Shown here piece after piece: positions 16,465-25,319 of a stretch of 64,000 bases of DNA (position 1 is its first letter; each line of letters begins with the position of its first letter). The stretch is from Bog-375 sp049587755 (lineage in GTDB: Bacteria > Acidobacteriota > Terriglobia > Bryobacterales > Bryobacteraceae), in assembly GCA_049587755.1 (NCBI GenBank), contig JBAVEN010000003.1, positions 62,001 to 126,000 on the forward strand. Reading direction: 5' to 3'. The notes under the pieces are model-generated. The model saw only the letters and a program-made list of their open reading frames with translations, made no database searches and was not told the origin of the DNA. The translations under genes and the position numbers were made by a program.

Positions 16465-17859
16465 ATGCCCCAGACACAATCGCAGCTTTCAAGGCCGGGC
16501 CTGCTTCGCCAGCTTGGTTTTTTCAGTGCCACCGCGCTGGTGATCTCCAACATGGTGGGCACCGGCATCTTCGCCACCACCGGATTCATGGCGGGCGATC
16601 TGGGCAGCGCTGCGCTGATCATCGCTTGCTGGACGGCCGGAGCGTTCTTCGCCTTCGCTGGCGCCCTCAGCTACTCCGAGTTGGGCGTCAATTTTCCCAG
16701 CTCGGGCGGCGAGTACGTTTACCTGACGCACGCCTTTGGCCCGGAGTGGGGATTCATGACCGGCTGGGTTTCGTTCTTCGCCGGCTTCTCGGCGCCGATT
16801 GCGGTGACGGCGCTGGCGTTCACCGAATACCTCAGCCATTTCTTCCCGGTTTTGGCGCAGGCCAACACGCCGTTCGTATTCGGCTCGGGAATGCTTTCGA
16901 TCCACCTGGGACCGGCCCAGGCGGCGGCCTGCGGTCTGATCGCGCTTCTCACCATCCTCAACTGCCTGGGCGTGGGGCTCGCCGCTAAGGTGCAGAATTC
17001 GCTCACCACCACCAACCTCTGCGTGCTGGCTGGGTTCGTGGTGCTGGGCCTCGCGTTCGGAACGGGAAGCTGGAGCCATTTTTCGCATCCCGCCGTGCGC
17101 ACGTCGACCGCCTCGCTACCGGCGCAGTTCGCCATCAGCCTGCTGTGGGTGATGTTCGGATACAGCGGCTGGAACGCGGCAACTTATGTGGCCGAGGAGG
17201 TGCGCCGCCCGGAGCGCACGCTGCCGGCGGCGCTGGCGGCGGGCGCCGCGCTGGTAGCCGTGCTCTATCTAGGGCTTAACGTAGTTTACATCTATTCCAC
17301 GCCGCTCGAGCAGATGAAGGGCGTCATCAAGGTGGGCGCGCTGGCGGCCTCGAACCTGTTCGGGCCGGGCATCGCGGGCTTATTCTCCGCGCTGATGGCG
17401 CTCTCCATCGTGGCCACCGTGAATGCCGAGCTGACCATCGGGCCGCGCGTTTATTACGCCATGGCCAAAAACCGCGCATTCTTTCCGGCGGCCGGCAAAG
17501 TGCACGCCCGGTATCACACACCGGTGTTCGCCATTCTTAGCCAGGGCCTGTGCGCCATGCTGATGACCTTGACTTCGTTTCGCGACCTGCTGACTTACAT
17601 CGGCATGAGCCTGACCATCTTCACCGTGCTTTCGGTCGCGTCGCTGATGGTGTTCCGGCGGCGGCGTCCTAGCTGGCAGCGGCTGCGGGCGGTCGATTTC
17701 GCTTACCCGCTGCTGCCGGTTTCGTATATTCTGGTAGGCGCTGCCATGGTGATCTTCGGCATCAAGGAAGCGACGGTAGCATCGCTCACCGCGTTCGGCA
17801 CCGTGGGCGCGGGCGCGCTGGTGTACCACTTCGCCATCCGGCCGCGGCCGCGCGAATGA
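16465..17859 (+). CDS. Amino acid permease (APC superfamily)
   Basis: This is a transporter of about 464 residues with about twelve hydrophobic segments. It has the APC first-helix signature (ATALVISNMVGTGIFATTG) and the second-helix motif ALSYSELGVNFPSSGGEYVY, both contacting substrate in known APC proteins. It probably imports an amino acid by proton or sodium coupling; the substrate is not readable. The ATG at 16465 is used. In-frame GTGs at 16423 and 16435 lie near a purine-rich stretch and could extend the N-terminus by 10-14 residues. Its stop overlaps the following MFS gene as ATGA, so the two transporters are co-expressed. Confidence 0.9.
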   Translation: MPQTQSQLSRPGLLRQLGFFSATALVISNMVGTGIFATTGFMAGDLGSAALIIACWTAGAFFAFAGALSYSELGVNFPSSGGEYVYLTHAFGPEWGFMTGWVSFFAGFSAPIAVTALAFTEYLSHFFPVLAQANTPFVFGSGMLSIHLGPAQAAACGLIALLTILNCLGVGLAAKVQNSLTTTNLCVLAGFVVLGLAFGTGSWSHFSHPAVRTSTASLPAQFAISLLWVMFGYSGWNAATYVAEEVRRPERTLPAALAAGAALVAVLYLGLNVVYIYSTPLEQMKGVIKVGALAASNLFGPGIAGLFSALMALSIVATVNAELTIGPRVYYAMAKNRAFFPAAGKVHARYHTPVFAILSQGLCAMLMTLTSFRDLLTYIGMSLTIFTVLSVASLMVFRRRRPSWQRLRAVDFAYPLLPVSYILVGAAMVIFGIKEATVASLTAFGTVGAGALVYHFAIRPRPRE

Positions 17860-19136
17860 GTCCCGCCGGCGTCGCCACCACCGAGCGGCCGACGCGCGTT
17901 CGCTACTGGGTGATCGTCTTCGCCGTCACGCTGGCGATCCTCACCTATATCGATCGCGTCTCCATTTCCTACGCGGCGCTGTTCATCCGCCACGATCTGC
18001 ACCTTTCGTCCGACCAGTTGGGCTGGGCCTTCGGAGCTTTCGGGCTGGCTTACGCCCTGTTCGAAATGCCGGGCGGCTATCTCGGCGACCGACTGGGCCC
18101 GCGCAGCGTGCTGCTACGCATCGTGCTGTGGTGGTCGTTTTTCACCGCCGCCACCGGACGGGCGTGGAACCTGGTCTCCATCACCACCACTCAGTTCCTG
18201 TTCGGCGCCGGCGAAGCGGGCTGCTTTCCCAACCTGACGAAAGCGTTCACCACGTGGCTGCCGGCCCGCGAAAAAGTGCGCGCGCAAGGCATCATGTGGC
18301 TGAGCGCGCGCTGGGGCGGCGCCTTCACTCCGCCGCTGGTGGCGCTGGTGATGGGGTTCGTGGGATGGCGCAATGCGTTCGCGTTCTTTGGCCTGCTCGG
18401 CGTGCTCTGGGCGGTCTTGTTCTACCGCTGGTATCGCAACGATCCGCGGGACAACGCGCGCTTGAACGATGCCGAGCGCCGCCTGCTGAGCCAAAGCGCC
18501 ACGCTGGCCACCGGCCACGGCGACGTTCCTTGGGGCAAACTGGCGCGCTCGCGCCAGGTGTGGATGCTCTGCTGGCAATATTTTTCGCTTTCCTACGGGT
18601 GGTATTTCTACATCACCTGGCTTCCCACTTATCTGCGCGAATCGCGCCACGTGCAGATCGGCGCCACGGCGTGGCTCGGCATCCTGCCGCTGTTCTTTGG
18701 CGGATTGGGCAATCCCGCATCGGTGGTAGCGGGTAGCTGGCTGAGGCGGCGCAACATCAGCGTGACGTGGGCCCGCCGCATCATGGCGAGCGTCGGCTTC
18801 GCGGGCGCAGCCGCGTTCCTGGTGTTCTCGACTACCAGGACCGACCCGCTGTCGGCCATGCTGGCCATCGCCATGGCGAGTTTCTGCAACGACCTAGTGA
18901 TGCCCGGCGCGTGGAGCGCCGCCATGGACGTCGGCGGCAAATTCGCCGGCACGCTTTCCGGCGCCATGAACATGTGGGGTAATTTCGCCGGCTTCGTGGC
19001 GCCCGTGGTTATCGGCTACTTACTGCGCTGGACGCATAGTAACTGGAATCTTACATTCTATGTTTCCGCAGCCGTGTACTTGACCGGTGTCGTCTTTTGG
19101 ATGCTGCTAGACCCGGTGACGCCGATAGAGCCGTAG
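17856..19136 (+). CDS. MFS transporter, anion:cation symporter type
   Basis: This 426-residue twelve-helix transporter resembles the ACS family of the MFS (hexuronate, glucarate, phthalate and similar anions). The first helix ILTYIDRVSISYA and the GDRLGPRSVL motif A loop are typical, and GAGEAGCFPNLTKAFTTWLP matches the ACS helix 4-5 region. It overlaps the amino-acid permease by the ATGA junction. The substrate is most likely an organic or sugar acid, by family only. Confidence 0.9.
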   Translation: MSPAGVATTERPTRVRYWVIVFAVTLAILTYIDRVSISYAALFIRHDLHLSSDQLGWAFGAFGLAYALFEMPGGYLGDRLGPRSVLLRIVLWWSFFTAATGRAWNLVSITTTQFLFGAGEAGCFPNLTKAFTTWLPAREKVRAQGIMWLSARWGGAFTPPLVALVMGFVGWRNAFAFFGLLGVLWAVLFYRWYRNDPRDNARLNDAERRLLSQSATLATGHGDVPWGKLARSRQVWMLCWQYFSLSYGWYFYITWLPTYLRESRHVQIGATAWLGILPLFFGGLGNPASVVAGSWLRRRNISVTWARRIMASVGFAGAAAFLVFSTTRTDPLSAMLAIAMASFCNDLVMPGAWSAAMDVGGKFAGTLSGAMNMWGNFAGFVAPVVIGYLLRWTHSNWNLTFYVSAAVYLTGVVFWMLLDPVTPIEP

Positions 19137-19137
19137 C

Positions 19138-19261
19138 GTGGCGCGGGCTGTCGGGCCTGCTGTGTCGAAAGTCATCTCGACATCTCTTTTGTTCGCGCGT
19201 GGCCGTTGCCAAGAAACGTCGGCACGAATGCCGACGCTGCGGGCATGACTGCCCGCGCCAC
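19138..19261. repeat. Palindrome cluster bounded by 11-base perfect inverted repeats
   Basis: GTGGCGCGGGC at 19138-19148 is exactly inverted at 19251-19261. Inside are the dispersed repeat copy at 19155-19207 (with GTCGA-TCGAC stem), the hairpin CGTCGGCACGAATGCCGACG at 19217-19236 and the hairpin GCGGGCATGACTGCCCGC at 19239-19256. The unit fills the whole gap between the MFS gene and the ADOP permease, and looks like a non-autonomous MITE/REP cluster; a transcription-ending role is also possible. Confidence 0.75.
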
Positions 19262-19266
19262 GGAGC

Positions 19267-21801
19267 TTACTCGTAGCGCAGCGCGACTAACGGATCGACC
19301 TTCGCGGCGCGGCGGGCGGGGAGCCAACCGGAGGTTAAGGCAACGGCCACTAACACGCCGAGGGCAACTGCAAGAGTAAGTGGGTCGGCCGGCTTGAGTC
19401 CGAAGAGCTTGCTTTGGATGAACCGGGCACAGGCGAGGCTGGCCGGAATGCCGATCACCAGGCCGATGGCGATGAGCACGGCGGTTTCGCGCAGAATCAT
19501 GCGGACCACGCTGCCGCCTTGCGCACCCAGCGCCATACGGATGCCGATCTCGTTAGTGCGGCGCGCGACACCGTAAGAGAGCACGCCGTAAAGGCCGATC
19601 GCCGCCAGCACTAAAGCGAGCGCGCCGAATGCGGTGGAGAGCTGGGCGATGATGCGCTGCTGGTGCAGGTTGTCGTCGAGCAGCGCTTCCATGGTTCGCG
19701 GCGTGCCGACGTGGATGTCGGGGTCGTACGCCAGAATCGCTTTGCGCGAGGCCTCGATCACCGGAGCGGGATCGGCAAAAGTCCGGATCTCATAGTGCAT
19801 GCCCGGCGAGTAATCGCCCAGGGGCTGACGCGCGGCCAGGTAAAAGCGGCGGAATATTTCGCGGCGCAGGCTGTGGTCGCGCGCGTCGCGAGCCACACCG
19901 ACAATCGTGAAGGTCTTGCGACTATCGGGGAATTCGTCGGTAACATGTTTGCCGATAGGGCTCGATCCGCCGAAATAAAACCTGGCGAAAGTCTCATTCA
20001 CGACGCAGACGGATTCCGCGCTGGCCACGTCCTGCGGCCCAATATCGCGGCCTAGTAGCATCGGAATACCGACGCCCGTGAAATAACCGGGGCCGACTTG
20101 ATCGAACGCGCTGGACAAGTCCCTGGGTTTGTTCGAAGTGTAGCCCTCCACGCTGATTTCATCGCCCGACTCGCTGCCGCTGAATAAGCCGTTCGACGAA
20201 TAGGTCACCGCGCGCACGCCCGGAATACCAGCCAGGCGGTCGCGCAGGCTTTCGTACGCAACCGGCAGTCTGTCGCCCGAGTAGCCGGCCGAGAGCAGGT
20301 CCACGCCCACCAGGATCAGCCGGTCGCGCGAATAACCCAGATTGACATTTTCCAGATTGCGCAGCGTGCGCACGAACCACCCCGCTCCGATGAGCAGCAC
20401 AACGGAGATGGCAATCTGTCCGATCACCAGGATCTTTCCCAACCCGATGCGCGCGCTCGATCCGGTGAGCCCGCGGCCCGCATCCTTGAGCGTGCGGCTG
20501 ACGTTGACGCGGGACGATTGCCACGCCGGCGCGAGTCCGAAAACCAAGCCGGTGAGCAGGCAGACGCCGGCGGTGAAGAGCAGGACCTTGAGGTCCGGGC
20601 GAACATCGAGCGTCAGCGGATTGGACCCGCTCGAGACTATGCGCACCAGAAGTTTCACGCCGGCGGCGGCAAATGCAGCGCCGGCCATTCCGCCAGCCGC
20701 GGCGAGAACCAGGCTTTCGACCAGAAACTGGCGGACCACGCGGGCACGGCCGGCGCCCAGCGCGAGGCGCACACCGATCTCTTTCTGGCGCGCCGTGGCG
20801 CGCGCCAGCAGCAGGTTGGCCACGTTGGCGCAAGCGATCAGCAGCACCAGCGCCACCACAGCCATCAGCACGTAGAGTGGGTCGGCGAAATCGCCGCGCA
20901 GGCTGGAGACACCGTTGCCGGCGTCATGCAGTTTCAGATTCTGTTTCAGAATACTGGGCTGGCTGCGGCTGAGCACGGAAAATTCCTCGGCCACCAGTTG
21001 TTTGAAAACCACGTCTACGTTGGCCTGCGCCTGCTGGCGGGTGACGCCCGGTTTGAGGCGGCCGATGACTTGCAGCCACATCACCTTTTCGGCAATGTGT
21101 CCTGGGTCGTCCTCCAGCCACATGCGGCCCGGCATCAGTTGCGGCTGCATGTCCAGCGGAACCCAAACGTCGGGCGCAGCGCCGATCTGCTCGCCGCGAA
21201 AATTCGGCGGCGCCACGCCGATTACGGTGAGGTCGGCCTTGGCCACGCGCAGGCGCGCTCCAATGGCGGAGAACGCGCCGCCGAAGCGGCGTTGCCAATA
21301 GCTGTAGCTGAGGACGGCATATGGCGCCGATCCGGGGCCGCGTTCATCGGCGGCCCAAAACGCGCGGCCCACGAGCGCGTTGGCGCCGAGAACGGTGAAG
21401 TAGTTGCCGCTCACCAGCCTGGTATGAATCTCTTCGGGAGGCTCCCCATTCACGCTGGCATTCTGGCTGCTCATCTGGCTCTCCGCTGCCAGGACACCGG
21501 AGAACGTCTGCGTGCGGTCGCGCAGCCCCTCGAATTCGCGCGTGGAAAGGATGCCGCGCTCCCCGTCGCTGGTGCCGATCCAGACGCCCGAGTCGGTGGG
21601 ATCGGTCAGCGCTACCAGCTCCTGCGGGTTGCGCACTGGCAGCATTTTCAGAATCACCGAATCGATGAGGCTGAAGATGGCCGTGTTGGCGCCGATGCCC
21701 AGCGCCAGCGAGAGCACCGCTACGGCCGAGTATCCGGGGCTCTTGGCGAGCATGCGCACGCCGTAGGCAAAATCCTGGCGCAGTTCCGCAAAGCTAGTCA
21801 T
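19267..21801 (-). CDS. ADOP-type ABC transporter permease, intact
   Basis: This 844-residue protein is the long acidobacterial-style permease with two MacB-like periplasmic domains and two FtsX domains (eight membrane helices). The N-terminal helix is YSAVAVLSLALGIGANTAIF. The first FtsX block has ARQKEIGVRLALGAGRARVV, and the last has RRTNEIGIRMALGAQGGSVV. It has no ATPase domain and no attached PadR-like regulator. It is the intact paralogue of the broken gene at 11687-14075. The substrate is unknown. Confidence 0.92.
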   Translation of the reverse strand: MTSFAELRQDFAYGVRMLAKSPGYSAVAVLSLALGIGANTAIFSLIDSVILKMLPVRNPQELVALTDPTDSGVWIGTSDGERGILSTREFEGLRDRTQTFSGVLAAESQMSSQNASVNGEPPEEIHTRLVSGNYFTVLGANALVGRAFWAADERGPGSAPYAVLSYSYWQRRFGGAFSAIGARLRVAKADLTVIGVAPPNFRGEQIGAAPDVWVPLDMQPQLMPGRMWLEDDPGHIAEKVMWLQVIGRLKPGVTRQQAQANVDVVFKQLVAEEFSVLSRSQPSILKQNLKLHDAGNGVSSLRGDFADPLYVLMAVVALVLLIACANVANLLLARATARQKEIGVRLALGAGRARVVRQFLVESLVLAAAGGMAGAAFAAAGVKLLVRIVSSGSNPLTLDVRPDLKVLLFTAGVCLLTGLVFGLAPAWQSSRVNVSRTLKDAGRGLTGSSARIGLGKILVIGQIAISVVLLIGAGWFVRTLRNLENVNLGYSRDRLILVGVDLLSAGYSGDRLPVAYESLRDRLAGIPGVRAVTYSSNGLFSGSESGDEISVEGYTSNKPRDLSSAFDQVGPGYFTGVGIPMLLGRDIGPQDVASAESVCVVNETFARFYFGGSSPIGKHVTDEFPDSRKTFTIVGVARDARDHSLRREIFRRFYLAARQPLGDYSPGMHYEIRTFADPAPVIEASRKAILAYDPDIHVGTPRTMEALLDDNLHQQRIIAQLSTAFGALALVLAAIGLYGVLSYGVARRTNEIGIRMALGAQGGSVVRMILRETAVLIAIGLVIGIPASLACARFIQSKLFGLKPADPLTLAVALGVLVAVALTSGWLPARRAAKVDPLVALRYE

Positions 21802-21944
21802 GGCGATTAGACGCTCCCCTCCGCCGTTTGGTTAGGCCAAGCCGCGCCTACTCAGCGTGTCCTCCGCAGGCAGCGACGCCAACAGATAGATATACGAATC
21901 AATATAAGAAATGATACATCCAAAGCCTGAGGACAGAGTCGGGA

Positions 21945-22478
21945 ATGAGTTTTGATCTCCAACCCGTCCTGAAAGGCGAACTCGTGGAGCTCAGGCCGCT
22001 TCGGGAAGAGGATTTTCACGACCTTTATGCGGCGGCTTCCGATCCGCTCATTTGGGAGCAGCATCCGGCCAGGGACCGCTACCAGGAAGCGGTGTTCCAA
22101 GCATTCTTCCGCGGGGCCATGGAATCCGGCGGAGCGTTCGCCGTCACGGATACCAAAGACGGGCGAGTCATCGGGTCGACACGATTCTGCGGATATAACG
22201 AAGAGAGAAGCCAGATCGAGATCGGCTGGACGTTTCTGGCCAGATCGCACTGGGGCGGCATCTACAACCGGGAAATGAAACACCTCATGCTGCGGCACGC
22301 CTTCAGGTTTGTAAACAGCGTGATTCTTGTCGTCGGTCCGCAGAACGTGCGCTCACAGAGGGCCGTGGAAAAAATAGGCGGTGTGCGTGTGGGAATAAGA
22401 CCCGACGACTCGGGCGGCCACGACAATTTTGTCTACCAAATCACGGCTGAAGCTTTCGCGCAACAGGGACGGACCTGA
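21945..22478 (+). CDS. GNAT-family N-acetyltransferase
   Basis: This 177-residue protein resembles RimJ/RimL-type GNAT enzymes (Acetyltransf_3). The start LVELRPLREEDFHDLYAAASDP, the middle strand GRVIGSTRFCGYNEERSQIEIG and the acetyl-CoA region around NVRSQRAVEKIGG fit the family. The acceptor (protein N-terminus, antibiotic or small amine) cannot be told. Upstream lie about 140 AT-richer bases, including ATAGATATAC and ATATAAG strings that might contain the promoter. Confidence 0.88.
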   Translation: MSFDLQPVLKGELVELRPLREEDFHDLYAAASDPLIWEQHPARDRYQEAVFQAFFRGAMESGGAFAVTDTKDGRVIGSTRFCGYNEERSQIEIGWTFLARSHWGGIYNREMKHLMLRHAFRFVNSVILVVGPQNVRSQRAVEKIGGVRVGIRPDDSGGHDNFVYQITAEAFAQQGRT

Positions 22479-22534
22479 AAGAATATTCCGGGGCCGCGGG
22501 CATCAGCGCCACGGCCGGTTGGTGCGAGAAGTCC

Positions 22535-23566
22535 CTACGGCTGCAAGATCACTTTCATCAGGCCGGGCTCGCGGGCGTACAGGCGTTCGAACCAGGCTGG
22601 GCCTTCGGCCAGCGGCGCAACGGCGCTGATTAGCGGCTCGACGCGGACAGCGCCGCGCGCCAGCAGATCGATGCAGGTTGGATACTCGCCCGAAGAGGCG
22701 CAGGAGCCGAACAGGCGAAGCTGGCGCGTCACTACCGCTTGCAGCGGCAGCTCGATCTTGGGCGCCACGTTGCCCACCAGCGTCAGCGAGCCGCCCTTGC
22801 GCAACGCGGCGATGGCGGTCTGGATCGGCTCGGTGGCGCCGACCGCTTCCACGGCGACATCCGCGCCGCGCCCGCTGGTGAGCCCGCGGACGAACTCCGG
22901 CGCGTCGCTTTCCTTGGGATTGACGACGGCGGTAGCGCCAAGCGCGAGCGCCATTCTCAGCCTGCCTGCATCCACATCGGCGACGATCACCTGCGCGCAG
23001 CCGGCAAGCTTGAGCGCCTGCAGCGCCAGCGTGCCGATCATGCCGGCGCCCACCACCAGCGCGCAATCGCCCAACCGCACCGGCGTCAATCCCACCGCGT
23101 GCACGGCCACCGAAACGGCCTCGATCATGGCGGCGTGCTCGAACGGCAGCGCATCCGGTAAGTGGTAAGCGATGCGCGCCGGCGCCACCACGTACTCGGC
23201 GAAGGCGCCGTGGCGGCGATAGTCGCCGCAGGAGACGCCCAGCACCTGCCGGTTATCGCAGAGATTGAATTCGCCGCGCGCGCAGAAAAAGCAGGCGCCG
23301 CAATACACGGTGGAATCGAAGGTGACGCGGTCGCCTTCGCGGAAGCCGGCGACGCCCGCGCCCACGCCGGCGACTGTTCCGGCGGCTTCGTGTCCCATCA
23401 CCAGCGGCGGCTGGCGGCGCCCGGTGCTGCCATCGAAGCCGTGCACGTCGCTGCCGCAGATGCCGCAGGAATGGACCCGCACCAGCAATTCGCCAGCCCC
23501 CCGCGCCGGGGCAGGCATGTCTATCAGCTCCAGCCGCTTGTACTGTCTCAACAGCAGTGCGTTCAT
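22535..23566 (-). CDS. Zinc-dependent medium-chain alcohol/polyol dehydrogenase
   Basis: This 343-residue MDR enzyme has the catalytic zinc motif HSCGICGSD, the second ligand motif GHEAAGTV and structural zinc cysteines in CGACFFCARGEFNLC. The NAD-binding ALVVGAGMIGTLALQALKLAG places it near sorbitol, threonine or other polyol dehydrogenases. The ATG at 23566 is chosen because it lies four bases after the PhzF stop, whereas longer versions run into that gene. The two genes form an operon. The substrate is unknown. Confidence 0.9.
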   Translation of the reverse strand: MNALLLRQYKRLELIDMPAPARGAGELLVRVHSCGICGSDVHGFDGSTGRRQPPLVMGHEAAGTVAGVGAGVAGFREGDRVTFDSTVYCGACFFCARGEFNLCDNRQVLGVSCGDYRRHGAFAEYVVAPARIAYHLPDALPFEHAAMIEAVSVAVHAVGLTPVRLGDCALVVGAGMIGTLALQALKLAGCAQVIVADVDAGRLRMALALGATAVVNPKESDAPEFVRGLTSGRGADVAVEAVGATEPIQTAIAALRKGGSLTLVGNVAPKIELPLQAVVTRQLRLFGSCASSGEYPTCIDLLARGAVRVEPLISAVAPLAEGPAWFERLYAREPGLMKVILQP

Positions 23567-23570
23567 AAAC

Positions 23571-24362
23571 CTATGCCAGCAACTCCGCACGCATCACAGT
23601 GACCGCCTGGCCGCCGAGGATCACGCGGTCGCCGTTCACTTTAACGCGGACTACGCCGCCGCGCGCGGAAGCCTGGTAAGCGGTGAACTCGCGCTTACCG
23701 AGGCGTTCTGCCCAGTATGGTCCCAGGGCGGTGTGCGACGAGCCGGTGACTGGGTCTTCATCGATGCCCGAGCCGGGAGCGAAGAATCGCGAAATGAAAT
23801 CGAAGCCGGCTGTCGAGGCACGGGCGGTGACCATGATGCCGCGCGCGCCAACCTTCTTTAAGGCGGTGAAATCCGGCGCGGCGGAGCGCACTTCCTCTTC
23901 CGACGCCACTTCCACCAGGTAATCGAACTGATTGCGCGCAACGTTGGTGGCTTTCACGCCGAGCGCGGCGAGCAACCCCGCCGGCGCTTCCACTGTGGCC
24001 GCAATCTTGGCCGGAAAATCGAGCTCGATCCACTCGCCGCGCCGGTCCGCCAGCAGCAAGCCGCTGCGTGTCTGGAAGCGCGCCTGCCGGCCCTCCGGCA
24101 GATGGCCGTCCTCCCACAGCACGTGCGCGCTGGCGATGGTGGCGTGGCCGCACAGATCCACTTCCACCGCGGGCGTCAGCCAGCGCAGGCGGTACCCGTC
24201 GTTTTCCGGATGCAGAAAGGCGGTCTCCGAGAGGTTCATTTCGCGCGCTACGTCGCGCATCCAGGCATCCGGGCGCGGCTCGGAAAGCACGCAAACCGCC
24301 GCCGGATTGCCGGCGAATGGCCGGTTGGTGAAAGCGTCGACTTGGACAATGTGAACAGACAT
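23571..24362 (-). CDS. PhzF-family epimerase/isomerase
   Basis: This 263-residue protein has the two-lobed PhzF fold. Typical blocks are VDAFTNRPFAGNPAAVC at the start, MNLSETAFL with the conserved catalytic Glu, and GHATIASAHVL. The C-terminal half has GIDEDPVTGSSHTALGPYW. Characterised members isomerise phenazine precursors or related compounds, but most members have unknown substrates, and no phenazine genes are here. It is upstream of the dehydrogenase in the same operon. Confidence 0.92.
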   Translation of the reverse strand: MSVHIVQVDAFTNRPFAGNPAAVCVLSEPRPDAWMRDVAREMNLSETAFLHPENDGYRLRWLTPAVEVDLCGHATIASAHVLWEDGHLPEGRQARFQTRSGLLLADRRGEWIELDFPAKIAATVEAPAGLLAALGVKATNVARNQFDYLVEVASEEEVRSAAPDFTALKKVGARGIMVTARASTAGFDFISRFFAPGSGIDEDPVTGSSHTALGPYWAERLGKREFTAYQASARGGVVRVKVNGDRVILGGQAVTVMRAELLA

Positions 24363-24425
24363 GGTTGTGGCTGGTTTACCTCCAATCTGGCGAAGGGATC
24401 TTATTAGTCTACTCTAGAACGAAAA

Positions 24426-24450
24426 CGGGCAAGCTAAAGCATGCCCCACC
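24426..24450. repeat. Short palindromic repeat, family C copy 2
   Basis: CGGGCAAGCTAAAGCATGCC followed by CCACC is the best-preserved copy of the family. Its core GGGCAAGC-TAAA-GCATGCCC nearly folds on itself. It lies in the divergent gap between the PhzF gene and xdhC. Confidence 0.65.
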
Positions 24451-24464
24451 TGCGCTCCGCACGT

Positions 24465-24470
24465 TATAAT
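24465..24470 (+). promoter_or_regulatory. -10 box directly ahead of the XdhC gene
   Basis: A perfect TATAAT ends nine bases before the ATG at 24480. Transcription from it would begin about two or three bases before the start codon, giving a nearly leaderless mRNA. No ribosome-binding purine run fits between. Confidence 0.5.
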
Positions 24471-24479
24471 CGCAACGTA

Positions 24480-25319
24480 ATGGATGTATTTGAGGAGTTG
24501 GTGCGCCTGCGCGGGCTCGGTCAAAAGTGTGCGCTGGCCACCATTGTGGAGGTGCGCGGCTCGATTCCCAGCTACGAAAGCGCCAAGCTGCTGGTGCGCG
24601 AGGACGGTTCCATGGTGGGCACCATCGGCGGCGGTTGCGTGGAAGCCGAAGTGTGGAACGCGGCGCGCGAAGTGATGGAAACCGAAAAACCGAGGCAGCT
24701 CACGTTCAACCTGGGCCAGGACGCCGCTTATGACAATGGCCTGATCTGCGGCGGGCAGCTCAACATTTTCGTGGAGCCGGTGCTGCCCATACCGCACGCC
24801 TTCATCTTCGGCGCGGGGCACATTTCCAAGAGCCTGTCGAAAGTACTTTCCCTGGCTGGTTTCGCGACGGTGTTGATCGACGACCGGGAAAGCTTCGCCA
24901 GCCGCGAGCGCTTTCCGGAAGCCGCGGCGGTGCACGCGGGCGAATACGAAACCGTGTTTCCCACGCTGGCCATCAACGAGACCGGCTTCGTGATCATCGT
25001 TACCCGCGGCCATCGCGATGACATGCGCGTGCTGAAGCTGGCGGTGGAGACGCCGGCCCGCTATATCGCCATGATCGGGAGCAAACGCAAAGTCCTCAAC
25101 GTGGTGAAGGAGCTGGAAAAGGAAGGCGTGGCACGCAGCGCCTTCGAGCGCGTTCACGCCCCGATGGGCCTGGATATCGGCGCCATTTCGCCGGAGGAGA
25201 TCGCCATCGCGGTGGCGGCGGAAATGATCGCGGTGCGCCGCAACGCGCCGTCCAACTGGCGGGCGCTCTCCCTTTCGGTGCTGGCCGGGAGCGCGCCGCG
25301 CGCCGCAGTCTCGCAGTGA
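24480..25319 (+). CDS. XdhC-family molybdoenzyme maturation protein
   Basis: This 279-residue protein has an N-terminal XdhC/CoxI domain (VEVRGSIPSYESAKLLV, TIGGGCVEAEVW) and a C-terminal Rossmann-like domain with FIFGAGHISKSLSKVLSLAGF. XdhC proteins bind molybdenum cofactor and help sulfurate and insert it into xanthine-dehydrogenase-type enzymes. The ATG at 24480 is chosen from the -10 box position and the family start. Its stop overlaps the next gene as GTGA. The target molybdoenzyme is not in the window. Confidence 0.9.
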   Translation: MDVFEELVRLRGLGQKCALATIVEVRGSIPSYESAKLLVREDGSMVGTIGGGCVEAEVWNAAREVMETEKPRQLTFNLGQDAAYDNGLICGGQLNIFVEPVLPIPHAFIFGAGHISKSLSKVLSLAGFATVLIDDRESFASRERFPEAAAVHAGEYETVFPTLAINETGFVIIVTRGHRDDMRVLKLAVETPARYIAMIGSKRKVLNVVKELEKEGVARSAFERVHAPMGLDIGAISPEEIAIAVAAEMIAVRRNAPSNWRALSLSVLAGSAPRAAVSQ

